Source: Enterobacteriaceae bacterium 89 (lineage in GTDB: Bacteria; Pseudomonadota; Gammaproteobacteria; Enterobacterales; Enterobacteriaceae). Taken from it: 64,000 nt of DNA. The stretch's first letter is position 1. Each line of letters begins with the position of its first letter. The notes beneath the pieces were generated by a model, which was not told the DNA's origin, did not search any database, and saw only the letters and a list, made by a program, of their open reading frames with translations. Positions 20,046-30,827 of this stretch are shown here, piece by piece. The stretch lies in assembly GCA_014156375.1 (NCBI GenBank), contig RQJH01000003.1:1178001-1242000 (forward strand), read 5' to 3'. The position numbers were made by a program, and so were the translations under genes.

Positions 20046-20706
20046 TGCTGCGCTCCAGAACGTAGCCCAGGCCGCGCAGGGTGGTGATCCGCACATGGCT
20101 GTCCTGCAGCTTTTTCCGCAGGCGGTGAATGTAGAGATCGATACTTTCCGGGCTAACGTCGTCGTTCAGGCTGAATACCTGCTCAAAAAGCTGCTGACGG
20201 GATACCGGTCGCTCTCGGCGGTACATCAGCACGGTCAGCAAGGCGTGTTCGCGCGGGGTTAGCGCCAGCCGCCGATCGTTGAGAAGAAAATAACCGTCAT
20301 CATGCAGCGCCAGCTCGCCGAGCTGCTGCCGCTCCTGCACCTGACCCTCGCTGCGCCGCAGCAAGGCACGCAACCGCGCGTCCAGCTCTTCCAGCTCAAA
20401 CGGCTTGGGCAGATAGTCATCTGCCCCGGCGTTAAGGCCAATCACCCGTTCAGCCACGGCGCTGCGAGCGGTAAGCAGCAATACCGGCAGCGTCTGCCCG
20501 CGTTTTCGCAGACGCTGGACCACTTCAAGGCCGTCCAGGCCCGGCATGCCAATATCCAGCACCGCCAGCGCATAGTTTTCACTTTGCAGCAGATGATCGG
20601 CGGCGCGGCCGTCGAAAACGCAGTCCACAGCAAATCCCCCCTGCACCAGCGCTTTCTCCAGCCAGTGAGCCAGCTCACGGTTATCTTCCGCTAATAAGAG
20701 ACGCAT
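20032..20706 (-). CDS. tctD: OmpR-family response regulator TctD
   Basis: TctD is the transcriptional regulator of tricarboxylate uptake in Salmonella. The 224-residue protein has a receiver domain with acidic residues Glu7/Asp8, phospho-acceptor Asp51 (LAVLDIGMPG) and a conserved Lys in YLPKPFE. An OmpR-type winged helix follows, with LTPREHALLTVL and the end motif LRGLGYVLE. It is divergent from tctCBA; the 148-base space between holds a direct repeat that could be its binding site. Confidence 0.94.
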   Translation of the reverse strand: MRLLLAEDNRELAHWLEKALVQGGFAVDCVFDGRAADHLLQSENYALAVLDIGMPGLDGLEVVQRLRKRGQTLPVLLLTARSAVAERVIGLNAGADDYLPKPFELEELDARLRALLRRSEGQVQERQQLGELALHDDGYFLLNDRRLALTPREHALLTVLMYRRERPVSRQQLFEQVFSLNDDVSPESIDLYIHRLRKKLQDSHVRITTLRGLGYVLERSSEVA

Positions 20707-20734
20707 ATCACATCCTGGTAAGTTGGTGGCCGAT

Positions 20735-20752
20735 TGAAAGGGAAATGAAAGG
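20735..20752. promoter_or_regulatory. Candidate TctD box: direct repeat TGAAAGG, 11-bp period
   Basis: TGAAAGG occurs at 20735-20741 and 20746-20752, one helical turn apart. OmpR-family regulators commonly bind such tandem repeats. The site is 29 bases before tctD and about 100 before tctC, which suits control of both divergent units. The assignment is inference. Confidence 0.4.
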
Positions 20753-20854
20753 TTACTGTTTTAACAATCACGCAACTGAACTGCTACATGGCGGTTCACA
20801 GAAACAGAAAAAACCTGTACCCGCCAATCCGGTTTATCCGGCGTGAGGATAAAA

Positions 20855-21835
20855 ATGAGAAAACAGATCCTTTGTACCTTTGTCGCCTCTGCCCTGCTTG
20901 CTGGCAGCCCTTCCGTTCTGGCCGTGGAAGCGCCAGGGCGAACCGAATGTATCGCTCCGGCCAAACCCGGCGGCGGCTTCGACCTGACCTGCAAGCTGAT
21001 TCAGGTCAGCCTGCTGGAAACCAAAGCCATCGAAAAACCGATGCGCGTAACCTACATGCCGGGCGGCGTGGGCGCGGTGGCTTATAACGCGATTGTTGCC
21101 CAGCGTCCGGCCGAAGCCGGCACCGTGGTCGCCTTTTCCGGCGGCTCACTGCTCAACCTGTCGCAGGGGAAATTTGGCCGCTACAACGTGGACGACGTGC
21201 GCTGGCTCGCCAGTGTCGGGACCGATTACGGCATGATTGCGGTGCGCAAAGATTCTCCCTGGACGTCGCTGAAAGATCTGCTGGCGGCGATGGAAAAAGA
21301 TCCCAATAGCGTGGTGATTGGCGCGGGCGCGTCCATCGGCAGCCAGGACTGGATGAAGGCCGCGAAGCTTGCGCAGAAAGCCAATGTCGATCCGCACAAA
21401 ATGCGCTACGTCGCGTTTGAAGGCGGCGGCGAGCCCGTGACCGCGCTGATGGGCAACCATGTGCAGGCGGTTTCCGGCGATCTCAGCGAAATGGTGCCAT
21501 ACCTGCAGGGCGATAAAATCCGCGTGCTCGCGGTGTTCTCGGAAAACCGTCTGCCGGGACAGCTGGCCGACGTGCCTACCGCCAAAGAGCAGGGTTACGA
21601 CCTGGTGTGGCCGATTATTCGCGGCTTCTACGTCGGGCCGAAAGTCAGCGATGAAGAGTACAACTGGTGGGTGCAAACCTTCGAAAAACTCCAGCAGACC
21701 GAAGAATTTAAAAAGCAGCGCGAATTACGCGGCCTGTTTGAATTCAACATGAATGGCAAAGCGCTGGACAGCTATGTGAAACAGCAGGTGACGGACTATC
21801 GCGAGCAGGCCAAATACTTTGGCCTGGCTAAATAA
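20855..21835 (+). CDS. tctC: Tricarboxylate-binding periplasmic protein TctC
   Basis: TctC is the periplasmic receptor of the TctABC tripartite tricarboxylate transporter and binds citrate or related acids. The ATG at 20855 follows GAGG and gives 326 residues. Residues 1-23 are a signal peptide ending SPSVLA, before VEAPGR. The mature protein has the Bug/TctC family features, including the ligand loop APAKPGGGFDLTC and the motif VVIGAGASIGSQDW. A GTG four codons upstream is rejected because it would use up the ribosome site. It is the first gene of tctCBA. Confidence 0.95.
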   Translation: MRKQILCTFVASALLAGSPSVLAVEAPGRTECIAPAKPGGGFDLTCKLIQVSLLETKAIEKPMRVTYMPGGVGAVAYNAIVAQRPAEAGTVVAFSGGSLLNLSQGKFGRYNVDDVRWLASVGTDYGMIAVRKDSPWTSLKDLLAAMEKDPNSVVIGAGASIGSQDWMKAAKLAQKANVDPHKMRYVAFEGGGEPVTALMGNHVQAVSGDLSEMVPYLQGDKIRVLAVFSENRLPGQLADVPTAKEQGYDLVWPIIRGFYVGPKVSDEEYNWWVQTFEKLQQTEEFKKQRELRGLFEFNMNGKALDSYVKQQVTDYREQAKYFGLAK

Positions 21836-21847
21836 TCCGGAGGCACC

Positions 21848-22279
21848 ATGAGCGATCGTATTTTTGCCGGGGTCGGAGTCCTGCTGTGCCTGGGCGGCCT
21901 GCTGGTCGCCTGGCAAATCCACAGCGAATACAGCTATGAACCCGTTGGGCCTCGTCCGTTTCCGCTGGGCATCATCGCCCTGATGCTGCTGTGTTCTGTG
22001 GCTTTGCTGCTACGCCGTCCGGACGCCGTTGACTGGCCGCACCGTCGGGTTGTCCAGCGTCTGGTGGTGATGGTCATTGTGCTGCTGATGTATGCCTGGG
22101 GTTTTGAATGGCTGGGCTTTCCGTTAGCGACCGCCATTCTGACCGCCTCCATCGGCATGCTGTTTGGCGCCACGCTGCCCGCCGCCGGCATTTCCGGCGT
22201 GGTGCTTGGTCTGTTGCTCTGGTTTGCCTTTGACCGGCTGCTGGATGTCACCCTTCCCCTCGGCGTGTGGCTGAACTGA
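21848..22279 (+). CDS. tctB: Tricarboxylate transporter small membrane subunit TctB
   Basis: TctB is the small, poorly conserved membrane subunit of tripartite tricarboxylate transporters. The 143-residue protein (about 144 in Salmonella) has four hydrophobic helices at roughly residues 5-24, 38-56, 72-105 (split by EWLGF) and 110-135. Twelve bases separate it from tctC, with GGAGGCACC before the ATG, and 11 bases separate it from tctA. Confidence 0.93.
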   Translation: MSDRIFAGVGVLLCLGGLLVAWQIHSEYSYEPVGPRPFPLGIIALMLLCSVALLLRRPDAVDWPHRRVVQRLVVMVIVLLMYAWGFEWLGFPLATAILTASIGMLFGATLPAAGISGVVLGLLLWFAFDRLLDVTLPLGVWLN

Positions 22280-22290
22280 CGGAGAATTCT

Positions 22291-23805
22291 ATGGATACCT
22301 GGATTTATCTCTCGCAGGGGTTCGCGGTGGCAATGACCCCGGAAAACCTGCTCATCGCGCTGATCGGCTGTTTCGTCGGCACCATCGTCGGGCTTTTACC
22401 CGGACTTGGCCCGATTAACGGCGTGGCCATCCTGCTGCCGCTGGCCTTTGCTCTGCATCTGCCTGCGGAATCCGCGCTGATCCTGCTGGCTACCGTGTAT
22501 ATCGGCTGTGAATATGGTGGACGAATCTCTTCGATCCTGCTTAACGTTCCGGGCGATGCGGCAGCCATTATGACCGCGCTGGACGGCTACCCGATGGCGC
22601 AGCAGGGGCGCGGCGGCGTGGCGCTGTCGATTTCTGCCGTCAGCTCTTTTATGGGCTCGATGATTGCCATTCTCGGCATTATTCTCTTCGCCCCGGCGCT
22701 GGCGCAGTGGTCGCTGCAGTTTGGACCCGCAGAGTATTTCGCTTTGATGGTGTTTGCTATCGCCTGCCTCGGCAGCATGATGGCGCAAAATCCGCTGAAG
22801 TCTTTTTTAGCGGCGTTGATCGGACTGGGCCTGGCGACGGTGGGCGTTGATGCCAACACCGGGGTATATCGCTTCACCTTCGACAGTGTCCATTTGTCCG
22901 ACGGCGTGCAGTTTATTGTGGTGGTGATAGGCCTGTTCTCGGTGTCAGAAATTCTGCTGATGCTGGAAAGTACCAGCAGCGGCCAGACGCTGGTGCGTAA
23001 AACCGGGCGCATGCTGTTTACCTTCAAAGAGGCCGCACAGTGCACCGGGGCCACTCTGCGTTCCTCCGTGATTGGCTTCTTCGTCGGCGTACTGCCCGGC
23101 GCAGGAGCAACCATTGCCAGCGCCATCACCTATATGACCGAGAAGAAAATTAGCGGCAATAGCGGGACTTTCGGTAAAGGGGATATTCGCGGCGTAGCAG
23201 CACCGGAAGCGGCCAACAACGCTTCAGCCTGCGGTTCGTTTATTCCAATGCTGACGCTCGGCGTTCCGGGTTCAGGGACCACGGCGGTGATGATGGGCGC
23301 ACTGACGCTGTATAACATCACGCCAGGCCCGGCCATGTTCACCGAGCAGCCGGATATCGTCTGGGGGCTGATTGCCGCGCTGCTGATCGCCAACGTGATG
23401 CTGCTGGTGATGAATATCCCGCTGATTGGACTCTTCACCCGAATGCTGACCATTCCGCTGTGGTTCCTGGTCCCGGCGATTGCGGCGGTTTCTGCGGTGG
23501 GTGTATATGCGGTGCACAGCACGACGTTCGACCTGCTGTTGATGGTCGGGCTGGGCGTTGTGGGTTATATCCTGCGCAAGATGCACTTCCCGATGTCGCC
23601 GCTGATCCTCGGATTTGTGTTGGGGGAAATGCTGGAGCAGAACCTGCGCCGCGCGCTGTCGATCAGCAACGGCAAGCTGGATATTCTGTGGCACAGCGGC
23701 GTGACGAAAACGCTGCTGATATTGGCGGTCGCGGTGATTGTGATCCCGCCAGTGCTGCGCATGATCCGCAAGCGCCAGCGGAAATCCACGGCCGAAGTCG
23801 GCTAA
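22291..23805 (+). CDS. tctA: Tricarboxylate transporter large membrane subunit TctA
   Basis: TctA is the large permease subunit of the sodium-dependent TctABC transporter. The 504-residue protein has about twelve membrane helices and the two internally repeated glycine-proline loops diagnostic of the family: GTIVGLLPGLGPINGVA near residue 35 and GFFVGVLPGAGATIASAITY near 265. The ATG at 22291 has GGAGAATTCT upstream; an eight-codon upstream extension lies inside tctB. Its TAA overlaps the stop of the convergent menE by three bases of a four-base shared segment. Confidence 0.96.
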   Translation: MDTWIYLSQGFAVAMTPENLLIALIGCFVGTIVGLLPGLGPINGVAILLPLAFALHLPAESALILLATVYIGCEYGGRISSILLNVPGDAAAIMTALDGYPMAQQGRGGVALSISAVSSFMGSMIAILGIILFAPALAQWSLQFGPAEYFALMVFAIACLGSMMAQNPLKSFLAALIGLGLATVGVDANTGVYRFTFDSVHLSDGVQFIVVVIGLFSVSEILLMLESTSSGQTLVRKTGRMLFTFKEAAQCTGATLRSSVIGFFVGVLPGAGATIASAITYMTEKKISGNSGTFGKGDIRGVAAPEAANNASACGSFIPMLTLGVPGSGTTAVMMGALTLYNITPGPAMFTEQPDIVWGLIAALLIANVMLLVMNIPLIGLFTRMLTIPLWFLVPAIAAVSAVGVYAVHSTTFDLLLMVGLGVVGYILRKMHFPMSPLILGFVLGEMLEQNLRRALSISNGKLDILWHSGVTKTLLILAVAVIVIPPVLRMIRKRQRKSTAEVG

Positions 23806-25169
23806 CGGCCTAAAGCCTCGTTAACCCACTCCTGTAACGCCCGGCGGGAGATTTTAATCCCGCCGGTTTTCAGACTTTCCGGCAGCAGCAGCCAGTACGC
23901 CGGTTGCTGAAAACGCGCCAGCTTATCGCTTGCCCATTCCGGCATCTGCTCCACGGAAAACCCCTCGCGCCCTTCAACAACGGCGACCGGGCGCTGTCCG
24001 TATTCGGCATCATCCAGCGGCACAATAAACGCCTGTTCAATGTCAGGATGGCGAACGATGACCCGTTCAACCTCTTCCGGCTGGATCCCTTCCCCGCCGC
24101 AGAAAAAGAGGTTATCCATTCGTCCGAGCACGGTGAGCCGACCCTGATGCAGCTCGCCCCGGTCGCGGGTGGCAAACCAGCCTTCGGAATTGGTCAACGG
24201 CGCTAACACGCCATCTTTCCAGTAGCCTGCTGCCATGCTTTTTGCCCGCAGCCAGATTTCACCGTCGACGATTTTCACCTCCCGGCCGGGCAATGCGCTG
24301 CCGACATCCGCTTCACCGTCGGTTTCTTTCGCACAAACCGTGGAAGCAAACTCCGTCAGGCCATAACCGCAGAACGTGCGGATACCGTGAGTGCGGGACT
24401 GTTCCGCCAGCTCAACCGGGATTGCCGCACCGCCCAGCAGCACCGCCTTCAGCGACAGAGATTCACCGTCGTTCAGCAATCGCCACAGCTGAGTGGGCAC
24501 CAGCGAAGCGTGAGTACACCCCTCAAGCATCTGCGCCAACGGCAGGCGTTCACGGACAGTCAGCCTTGCACCCTTCAGCAACCAGCGCCAGAGGATCCCC
24601 TGGCCGGAAACGTGAAACAGCGGCAACGACAGCAGCCAGTCATCTTCCTGCTCAAACGGCATCAGCGCCAGCACGCCTTCGGCGCTGGCAAGATGGGCAT
24701 TCAGGGTATGCGCAGCCGCCTTTGGCAAGCCGCTGGAGCCGGAGGTCAGCGTCATGGTCGCCAGCCTTTCGCCTTGCCACAAGATGCCCGGCTGGCCGTT
24801 CTCTTCACGGAAGATCAGAGAAGAAAGGCTGTTGAATGGGGATTCATCGGTCAGTAACAGGACATGGCGCAGCGAAAACTGCGGCAGCAGCACGCTGACC
24901 AGTTCACGGGGCAATTGAGGATTGACGGGCAATACGCGGGCGCCGCACTGAAGCAGCGCCAGCCACGCCAGCAGCGTGTGCGGATGGTTGTACGCCCGCA
25001 GCATGACGCCATCATCAGGGGCAACGCCCTGAGCGCAAAATCCTGCGGCCAGAGCATCAACTCGCTGGCAAAGCTGCTGCCAGCTGAGTCGTTCTTCGCC
25101 CAGACGCAGCGCCTGGGCATTCGGGCGTACGGCGCACCAGTGTCGCCACGGCCAGTCCTGAAACGTCAT
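23802..25169 (-). CDS. menE: o-Succinylbenzoate-CoA ligase MenE
   Basis: MenE activates o-succinylbenzoate with ATP and coenzyme A, the fifth step of menaquinone synthesis. The 455-residue adenylate-forming enzyme has the P-loop [14 protein letters not shown] (about 133-146), CGYGLTEFA and the hinge region [19 protein letters not shown]-terminal lysine in [11 protein letters not shown] should be catalytic. The start overlaps the menC stop (ATGA). The stop overlaps the convergent tctA stop. It is the last gene of the men operon. Confidence 0.97.
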   Translation of the reverse strand: MTFQDWPWRHWCAVRPNAQALRLGEERLSWQQLCQRVDALAAGFCAQGVAPDDGVMLRAYNHPHTLLAWLALLQCGARVLPVNPQLPRELVSVLLPQFSLRHVLLLTDESPFNSLSSLIFREENGQPGILWQGERLATMTLTSGSSGLPKAAAHTLNAHLASAEGVLALMPFEQEDDWLLSLPLFHVSGQGILWRWLLKGARLTVRERLPLAQMLEGCTHASLVPTQLWRLLNDGESLSLKAVLLGGAAIPVELAEQSRTHGIRTFCGYGLTEFASTVCAKETDGEADVGSALPGREVKIVDGEIWLRAKSMAAGYWKDGVLAPLTNSEGWFATRDRGELHQGRLTVLGRMDNLFFCGGEGIQPEEVERVIVRHPDIEQAFIVPLDDAEYGQRPVAVVEGREGFSVEQMPEWASDKLARFQQPAYWLLLPESLKTGGIKISRRALQEWVNEALGR

Positions 25170-26131
25170 AGCAAAGGTTCCAGACTATCCTGCGTCATAC
25201 ACGGTAATTCATTATGCGGCCAGCGACGCACCAGCTGTGCCTGCATCAGATTAAGCGTATCCAGCCCTGGCATGGTTTGCGGCGTCAGCCATGCGGCAAT
25301 GCGCGCCAGCTGCGTCAGCCCCAGGCTGGATTCGATGGAAGAGCTGATCACCGCCGTCAGCCCCTGCGCATGTGCGGCAGCCACCTGTTCACGCACTTTT
25401 TTCAGGCTGCCGGTCAGCGTCGGTTTGATCACCACGGCTTTAACGCCGGGTTCCGCCTGCATCTTAAAATCGGCTTCACGCAGGCTTTCATCCCACGCAA
25501 TCGCAATACCGGTTTCCTGCGCAAAGGCCCGGGATTCATCTCGGGTTTTACAGGGTTCTTCAAGAAACGCGATGCGTGAGCGATAGTCGGGATTGACATA
25601 TTTTGCGAACTGCTGCGCTTTCAGCGGCGTCCAGGCACGGTTGGCATCCAGACGCAGCTGTAAATCGGGAATAGCTTCCAGCAACAGGTTCACCACCATG
25701 CCGTCGCGCACCGCTTCCCACAGCCCCACTTTAACTTTCGCTACTTTCTCGCCTGGCATCTGTTGCAGAACGGCAAACAGCTCGTCCGGATCGCCGGTGC
25801 ACAAAGGCGCGGCGCGATAGTCGGCTTCCGGCGGCAGTTCGTCGCTCAGCTCCGCCAGCGCACAGCTGAGACCGAAAGCCGCCGAGGGTATTTCGGGTAA
25901 ATCCAGGGATTCACCCTTGCGCCATGCTTCAACCCAGGCAAGCACCGCCGCCTGCGCTTCCTCCAGCGATTCGTGACTGAAGCCCGGTAAGGGGGAAATC
26001 TCCCCCCAGCCTTCGGCTTCGCCCTCACGCAGCCAGACAAACAGCCCGTCGCGGGTTTTCAGTCTTCGCTCGCGCAGAACCACTCCCGCGTCCATCGGGA
26101 TCTGCCAGCGGTATACCTGGGCTTTACGCAT
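25166..26131 (-). CDS. menC: o-Succinylbenzoate synthase MenC
   Basis: MenC dehydrates SHCHC to o-succinylbenzoate. The 321-residue protein belongs to the enolase superfamily: first catalytic Lys in KVKVGLW, metal ligands Asp in RLDANRAWT, Glu in FLEEPCK and Asp in IAWDESL, and second catalytic Lys in [11 protein letters not shown]. The ATG overlaps the menB stop by one base (TAATG) and its own TGA overlaps menE, so menB-menC-menE are tightly coupled. Confidence 0.97.
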   Translation of the reverse strand: MRKAQVYRWQIPMDAGVVLRERRLKTRDGLFVWLREGEAEGWGEISPLPGFSHESLEEAQAAVLAWVEAWRKGESLDLPEIPSAAFGLSCALAELSDELPPEADYRAAPLCTGDPDELFAVLQQMPGEKVAKVKVGLWEAVRDGMVVNLLLEAIPDLQLRLDANRAWTPLKAQQFAKYVNPDYRSRIAFLEEPCKTRDESRAFAQETGIAIAWDESLREADFKMQAEPGVKAVVIKPTLTGSLKKVREQVAAAHAQGLTAVISSSIESSLGLTQLARIAAWLTPQTMPGLDTLNLMQAQLVRRWPHNELPCMTQDSLEPLL

Positions 26132-26988
26132 TACGGATTCCGTTTAAATTTGCTGAAATCAGGCTGACGCTTCTGGTTAAAGGCGTTGCGACCTTCCTGG
26201 CCTTCTTCAGTCATGTAGAACAGCATGGTGGCGTTACCTGCCAGCTCCTGCAGACCCGCCTGACCGTCGCAGTCGGCGTTCAGCGCGGCTTTCAGGCAGC
26301 GCAGCGCCATTGGGCTGTTCTGCAGCATTTCACGGCACCAGCGCACGGTTTCTTTTTCCAGATCTGCCAGCGGAACTACAGTGTTAACCAGTCCCATGTC
26401 CAGCGCCGCTTTCGCGTCGTACTGACGGCACAGGAACCAGATTTCACGGGCTTTTTTCTGACCAACGATGCGGGCCATGTAGGATGCACCCCAGCCGCCG
26501 TCGAAGGAGCCGACTTTCGGGCCGGTCTGGCCGAAGATGGCATTTTCCGCTGCGATAGTCAGGTCACACATCATGTGCAGCACGTGACCGCCGCCGATGG
26601 AGTAACCGGCAACCATCGCCACCACTGGTTTTGGACAGGTGCGGATCTGGCGCTGGAAATCGAGCACGTTCAGATGATGAGTACCTGCGTCATCCTGGTA
26701 TCCGCCGTAGTCGCCGCGCACTTTCTGGTCGCCGCCTGCGCAGAAAGCTTTGTCGCCTTCGCCGGTCAGGACGATCACGCCAACGTTGTCGTCATAGCGC
26801 GCATCGGCCAGCGCCTGAATCATCTCTTTGACGGTCAGCGGACGGAAGGCGTTACGCACCTGGGGGCGGTTAATGGTGATTTTGGCGATACCGTCGGCAG
26901 ATTTCTGATAGCGAATATCTTCGAAACCTTCGGAGCAGTCCTGCCATTCAACCGGGGCGTAAAGCATTTGTTCATCTGGGTAGATCAT
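26131..26988 (-). CDS. menB: 1,4-Dihydroxy-2-naphthoyl-CoA synthase MenB
   Basis: MenB closes the second ring of the menaquinone precursor by an intramolecular Claisen condensation. The 285-residue crotonase-fold protein equals E. coli MenB in length. It has the oxyanion-hole motif [27 protein letters not shown] and the [13 protein letters not shown] loop. The gene is 14 bases downstream of menH. Confidence 0.98.
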   Translation of the reverse strand: MIYPDEQMLYAPVEWQDCSEGFEDIRYQKSADGIAKITINRPQVRNAFRPLTVKEMIQALADARYDDNVGVIVLTGEGDKAFCAGGDQKVRGDYGGYQDDAGTHHLNVLDFQRQIRTCPKPVVAMVAGYSIGGGHVLHMMCDLTIAAENAIFGQTGPKVGSFDGGWGASYMARIVGQKKAREIWFLCRQYDAKAALDMGLVNTVVPLADLEKETVRWCREMLQNSPMALRCLKAALNADCDGQAGLQELAGNATMLFYMTEEGQEGRNAFNQKRQPDFSKFKRNP

Positions 26989-27002
26989 AATATGTCCTGT
27001 CG

Positions 27003-27764
27003 TCAGTCGTTCAAAAGCTGTGCCAGACAGCGCGCCACGGATTCGGGATTTTCCCGATGGGCGTTGTGTCCGGCGTTAGGGATCAGATGGTGCGCCGCGT
27101 CTAAGATTTCCGCTACTGCGCGGAATTTTAAATCGCGTTCACCACAGAGGTACCAGAAAGGATAGCTGCGGGCGCGGAGCCCGGCACGCAAATCAGGTTG
27201 TACGGCAAGCGAGGTGGCCAAAAGCATATCGGCCAGTCTTGGGCCATTATTATCGACGCGTAAACTCACCAGCGCATTACGCTGAGTTTCGCTAAGTGCG
27301 GCAAAAACAGGCTGGCGATACCAGGCGTCAAATACCTGGGTCAGGGATTCAGTGCGAAAACGCTGCGCCCAGCGCTCATCGGAATGCCAGCGCTCGCGAC
27401 GAGCGATTTCATCCTGTAAACCGGGATGCCCGCCTTCCACCACCAGCCCTTTCAGGCCAGCCAGCTTCGCCTGCGAAGCGGCATACATCGCCACTCTGCC
27501 GCCCAGCGAGTAACCCACCAGCCAGTAATTAAGTATGTTGTAACTAATCAGCATTTTCTGTAATTCACAGCACACGTCGTCAAAGCTGGCGACGGATATC
27601 TCCGCCGAACCGCCGTGTCCGGGCAGGTCCACGTACAGCCGCGAATAACCGCTGAGCTGCTCGCCCACGGTCTGCCATTCACGGTTGTCGCCGGAAAAAC
27701 CGTGCAGGAAAACCAGCCATTCGCTGGCCTGTTCTCCTTCACGGGCAACGACGTGCAGCGTCAC
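27003..27764 (-). CDS. menH: SHCHC synthase MenH
   Basis: MenH is an alpha/beta-hydrolase that eliminates pyruvate from SEPHCHC to form SHCHC. The 253-residue protein has the oxyanion motif FLHGFSGD near the N-terminus, nucleophile Ser in [11 protein letters not shown] (about residue 88) and catalytic His in [10 protein letters not shown] near 235. It starts with GTG overlapping the menD stop (GTGA). Confidence 0.96.
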   Translation of the reverse strand: MTLHVVAREGEQASEWLVFLHGFSGDNREWQTVGEQLSGYSRLYVDLPGHGGSAEISVASFDDVCCELQKMLISYNILNYWLVGYSLGGRVAMYAASQAKLAGLKGLVVEGGHPGLQDEIARRERWHSDERWAQRFRTESLTQVFDAWYRQPVFAALSETQRNALVSLRVDNNGPRLADMLLATSLAVQPDLRAGLRARSYPFWYLCGERDLKFRAVAEILDAAHHLIPNAGHNAHRENPESVARCLAQLLND

Positions 27765-29431
27765 AGCTGGCTGACCTGCGCCAGCAGATGTTGCAGCATT
27801 TGCGCGCCGTCGGTGTCGTTGACCACCAGCTCAATCACGGTGGTCACCGGCTGACGCCATGCCCCGTTCAGTGCATCTTCCAGCGCCGCCCAGCTTTCCG
27901 GGCGATGGTAGCGCAGGTCGAACATCTTCGCGGCGTGCTCAAAATGAACGTTCGGCGGCATAGTGTAAAAGCGCTCGCGCTCCTGGGCTGGAGTCGGCAG
28001 CAGCGAGAAAATCTGCCCGCCGTTGTTATTGACCACAATCAGCACCAGAGGCGCGGAAACCTGCCGCAGCAGCGCCAGGCCGTTTAAATCATAGAGCGCG
28101 GAGAGATCTCCAACTATCGCCAGCGTGGATTTTGCATTCCCGCGCTGGACGCCTGCCGCTGTGGAAATCAGCCCGTCAATGCCGCTGGCACCCCGGTTGC
28201 TGTAGACCGGGTAACCTGCTGGCAGCTGACCGAGCGCGTCAATCAAACGGACCACCAGGCTGTTGCCAACAAACAGCTGGCCCTGCTCGGGCAGATACTG
28301 GCTGATGCGATGAGCGAGCTGCGCTTCGCCAAACGTTTCTTTTTGCGCTTCAACTGCCTGCCATGCCTGTTTTGAGAGGTGTGGGATTTCCACGCTCCAA
28401 CTCTGGCGGTGTTCCGCCGGATGCAGCTCCAGCCAGCGTTCAATATTGCAAACAAGACGACGCCCGCGATGGTGTGCAGGATCGAGCCTGCCAGGCAGAT
28501 TATCCACCAGCCAGTATTCATCCGGTTCGCAGGCGGCCTGCCATTGCAACAGGCGCTTGCCGGTCAGACTGCTGCCAAGCTGCACCACAATTTGTGCCTG
28601 ATCCAGTTCGCTGACCGCTCTGGCATTCCCCAGCCACAAATCGGCGCACGGCAGCGGCTGCCCGGTTTGCGACAGCACGTCGCCAATCAGCGGCCAGCCC
28701 AGCATCTTCGCCCACTCGGCGACTTTTTTGCCTTCGGCAGCGCTCATCCTTCCGGCAACGACCACTCCGCGTTTTTGACGCCAGAAAAACCAGTCGCGCT
28801 GCTTTTCACTTTCCAGAGTCAGTGATTCCCGCAGCCACGGTTTTTCGCTTTGCCACCAGTTGCCCAGCGCCTGCTGCCACTCAAGGCCGGTGTCATCCAT
28901 TTCACCATACAGCGGCTCGGCAAACGGACAGTTGATATGCACGCCGCCGCTGTGCAGCTGGCCCAGTGCGTTATCAATCGAAGAAACCAGCCAGCGAGCA
29001 GGAATATCCTGGCTCGGGCGCGGCAGAGAAAGCGTTTGTGAAGGGTGCGAAGCAAACATGCCCGGCTGACGGATCGCCTGATTGGCGCCGCAGTCGATGA
29101 GTTCAGGCGGCCGGTCGGCGGTGAGCAGAATAATTTTTTCGCCCGTCAGCCCGGCTTCAATCAGGGCCGGATAGAGATTGGCAACCGCCGTACCGGAAGT
29201 CACGATAACGGCAACGGGCTGCTGACTGGTTTTAGCCAGTCCAAGCGCCAGATGCCCAAGCCCACGTTCGTCAAAATGAGTGTGAGGGATCAGGGCGCGG
29301 TTTTCTGCCGCAGCCAGCGTCAGCGGGGTTGAGCGCGAGCCAGGCGCAATGCAGACATGCTGCACGCCGTGGCGGGTTAAAGCTTCAAGGATCACCGCCG
29401 CCCAGCGTCGGTTAAATGCGCTTACTGACAT
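27761..29431 (-). CDS. menD: SEPHCHC synthase MenD
   Basis: MenD is a thiamine-diphosphate enzyme that joins isochorismate and 2-oxoglutarate with loss of CO2, the first committed menaquinone step. From the ATG at 29431 it has 556 residues, the E. coli length. It shows the N-terminal PYR domain ([28 protein letters not shown]) and the ThDP motif [15 protein letters not shown] with [13 protein letters not shown] in the C-terminal domain. An upstream TTG adds six residues not found in E. coli. It is 78 bases downstream of menF. Confidence 0.97.
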   Translation of the reverse strand: MSVSAFNRRWAAVILEALTRHGVQHVCIAPGSRSTPLTLAAAENRALIPHTHFDERGLGHLALGLAKTSQQPVAVIVTSGTAVANLYPALIEAGLTGEKIILLTADRPPELIDCGANQAIRQPGMFASHPSQTLSLPRPSQDIPARWLVSSIDNALGQLHSGGVHINCPFAEPLYGEMDDTGLEWQQALGNWWQSEKPWLRESLTLESEKQRDWFFWRQKRGVVVAGRMSAAEGKKVAEWAKMLGWPLIGDVLSQTGQPLPCADLWLGNARAVSELDQAQIVVQLGSSLTGKRLLQWQAACEPDEYWLVDNLPGRLDPAHHRGRRLVCNIERWLELHPAEHRQSWSVEIPHLSKQAWQAVEAQKETFGEAQLAHRISQYLPEQGQLFVGNSLVVRLIDALGQLPAGYPVYSNRGASGIDGLISTAAGVQRGNAKSTLAIVGDLSALYDLNGLALLRQVSAPLVLIVVNNNGGQIFSLLPTPAQERERFYTMPPNVHFEHAAKMFDLRYHRPESWAALEDALNGAWRQPVTTVIELVVNDTDGAQMLQHLLAQVSQL

Positions 29432-29509
29432 GAGATTGTCCGGTATCAATTTTGAGTCTAATTATAGTTGAGCAACAACGACAGGTTATTGATATGAGTC
29501 GATTATGTG

Positions 29510-30799
29510 TTAATCACCCAGCAGCAGCGAGCGCAGCCCTGCCGCCTTTTGCGTGATCTCCTGCCACTCCTGCTCGGGATCGGAACCGCGCACAATTCCG
29601 GCACCTGCGTACAGACGCACCACGTCATCGGTCACCTTCGCCGAACGCAGCGTCACGCAAAATTCGCTTTTCGCTTTCCCCAGATACCCGGCAGAGCCGG
29701 CATACCATTCGCGGGTAAACGGCTCACTGTTCTCAATAAACCGGCGCGCAGGCTCACGCGGAAGACCGGCAACCGCGGCGGTGGGCTGAAGCTGGCGCTG
29801 ACAGCGCGCATCGTCAGGGGTTTTGAGTTCAGCCTGAATGCAGCGGCGCAGATGTTGAACTTTACGCAGGCGCACCACCTCAGGCGGCAGTACTTCCAGC
29901 GCGCTGACGTCCTGCTGCAGGCGTTGACAGATGTCTTCAACCACCAGCAAATTTTCACGCTGATTTTTATCGTCCTGCATCAGCCAGTCGGCAAAATGTT
30001 TGGCCTGGCTGTCATCGGGATGATTGACCACGGTGCCAGCCAGCGCTTCCGTATCCAGCTGTGCGCCCTGGCGTAACCACAGGCGTTCAGGACTGGAACC
30101 GAGAAATGCGCTCCGCTCGTCAAAACGCTGTAAAAAATGGTAGCAGCTCAGGTTGATGCGACGGCTTGCCGCCATCATCGCTCCGGCATTGACCGCAGTC
30201 GTAAAACGTAAATCCGTAGCTCTGGCGAGGGCCACCTTTTCCATGCTGCCAGAGGCGATGGAACCTGTAGCTTCCTCAATCATCCGCACCCAACCGGCTT
30301 TATCCGGATAGTGTCGCTCGCCTTTTAGTTCCGTTTGCAGCACTGGCAACGGGTGGGCAGTCTGCAATGTGCCAAGAAAAGCCTGAGCCACCTGCGCGTC
30401 CTGATACAGGGAAATATCGCTATGCAGGGTCAGGCGCAGGGTTGCTTTTCCGGCATCGCGCCGCCATTCGAGGCGAGGCAAAAACAGCGCGCCCTGCTCA
30501 GGTGTGAAAGCGTTAAGCCCCCAGATACGAAGTTCATGATCCTGGGACTGCAAAAACGAATTGGCTTCGGCCAGCGAGGCAAAATGTTCCACCGCGCCCA
30601 GCGCTGCGACCTCTTCCTGCCCGTTACGATGCTGCCAGTAAAACTGAGGAAAAGAAGACTGGCTGCAAAGCCAGCTGAGGGGATCGAAAGCGTCATTCAG
30701 AGGGAAAGTAACGTCAAAAATTCGCGTGCCGGGCGCATCGGGAATGGTATCAGCCAGAAAACCCTGCAGATTTTCCAGCGCTGCGGTAATGGATTGCAC
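29510..30799 (-). CDS. menF: Isochorismate synthase MenF
   Basis: MenF converts chorismate to isochorismate for menaquinone. The 429-residue protein (431 in E. coli) has the chorismate-binding C-terminal domain: KVALARATDL with the catalytic Lys, FLGSSPERL, TEALAGTV, HQLQPTAAVAGLPR in the form CQRQLQPTAAVAG, and AGAGIVRGSDPEQEW. It starts with GTG at 30799 behind GAGGGAG. It is the first gene of menF-D-H-B-C-E. Confidence 0.97.
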   Translation of the reverse strand: MQSITAALENLQGFLADTIPDAPGTRIFDVTFPLNDAFDPLSWLCSQSSFPQFYWQHRNGQEEVAALGAVEHFASLAEANSFLQSQDHELRIWGLNAFTPEQGALFLPRLEWRRDAGKATLRLTLHSDISLYQDAQVAQAFLGTLQTAHPLPVLQTELKGERHYPDKAGWVRMIEEATGSIASGSMEKVALARATDLRFTTAVNAGAMMAASRRINLSCYHFLQRFDERSAFLGSSPERLWLRQGAQLDTEALAGTVVNHPDDSQAKHFADWLMQDDKNQRENLLVVEDICQRLQQDVSALEVLPPEVVRLRKVQHLRRCIQAELKTPDDARCQRQLQPTAAVAGLPREPARRFIENSEPFTREWYAGSAGYLGKAKSEFCVTLRSAKVTDDVVRLYAGAGIVRGSDPEQEWQEITQKAAGLRSLLLGD

Positions 30800-30827
30800 G
30801 CAAAACTCCCTCTGATAAAAACCACAT

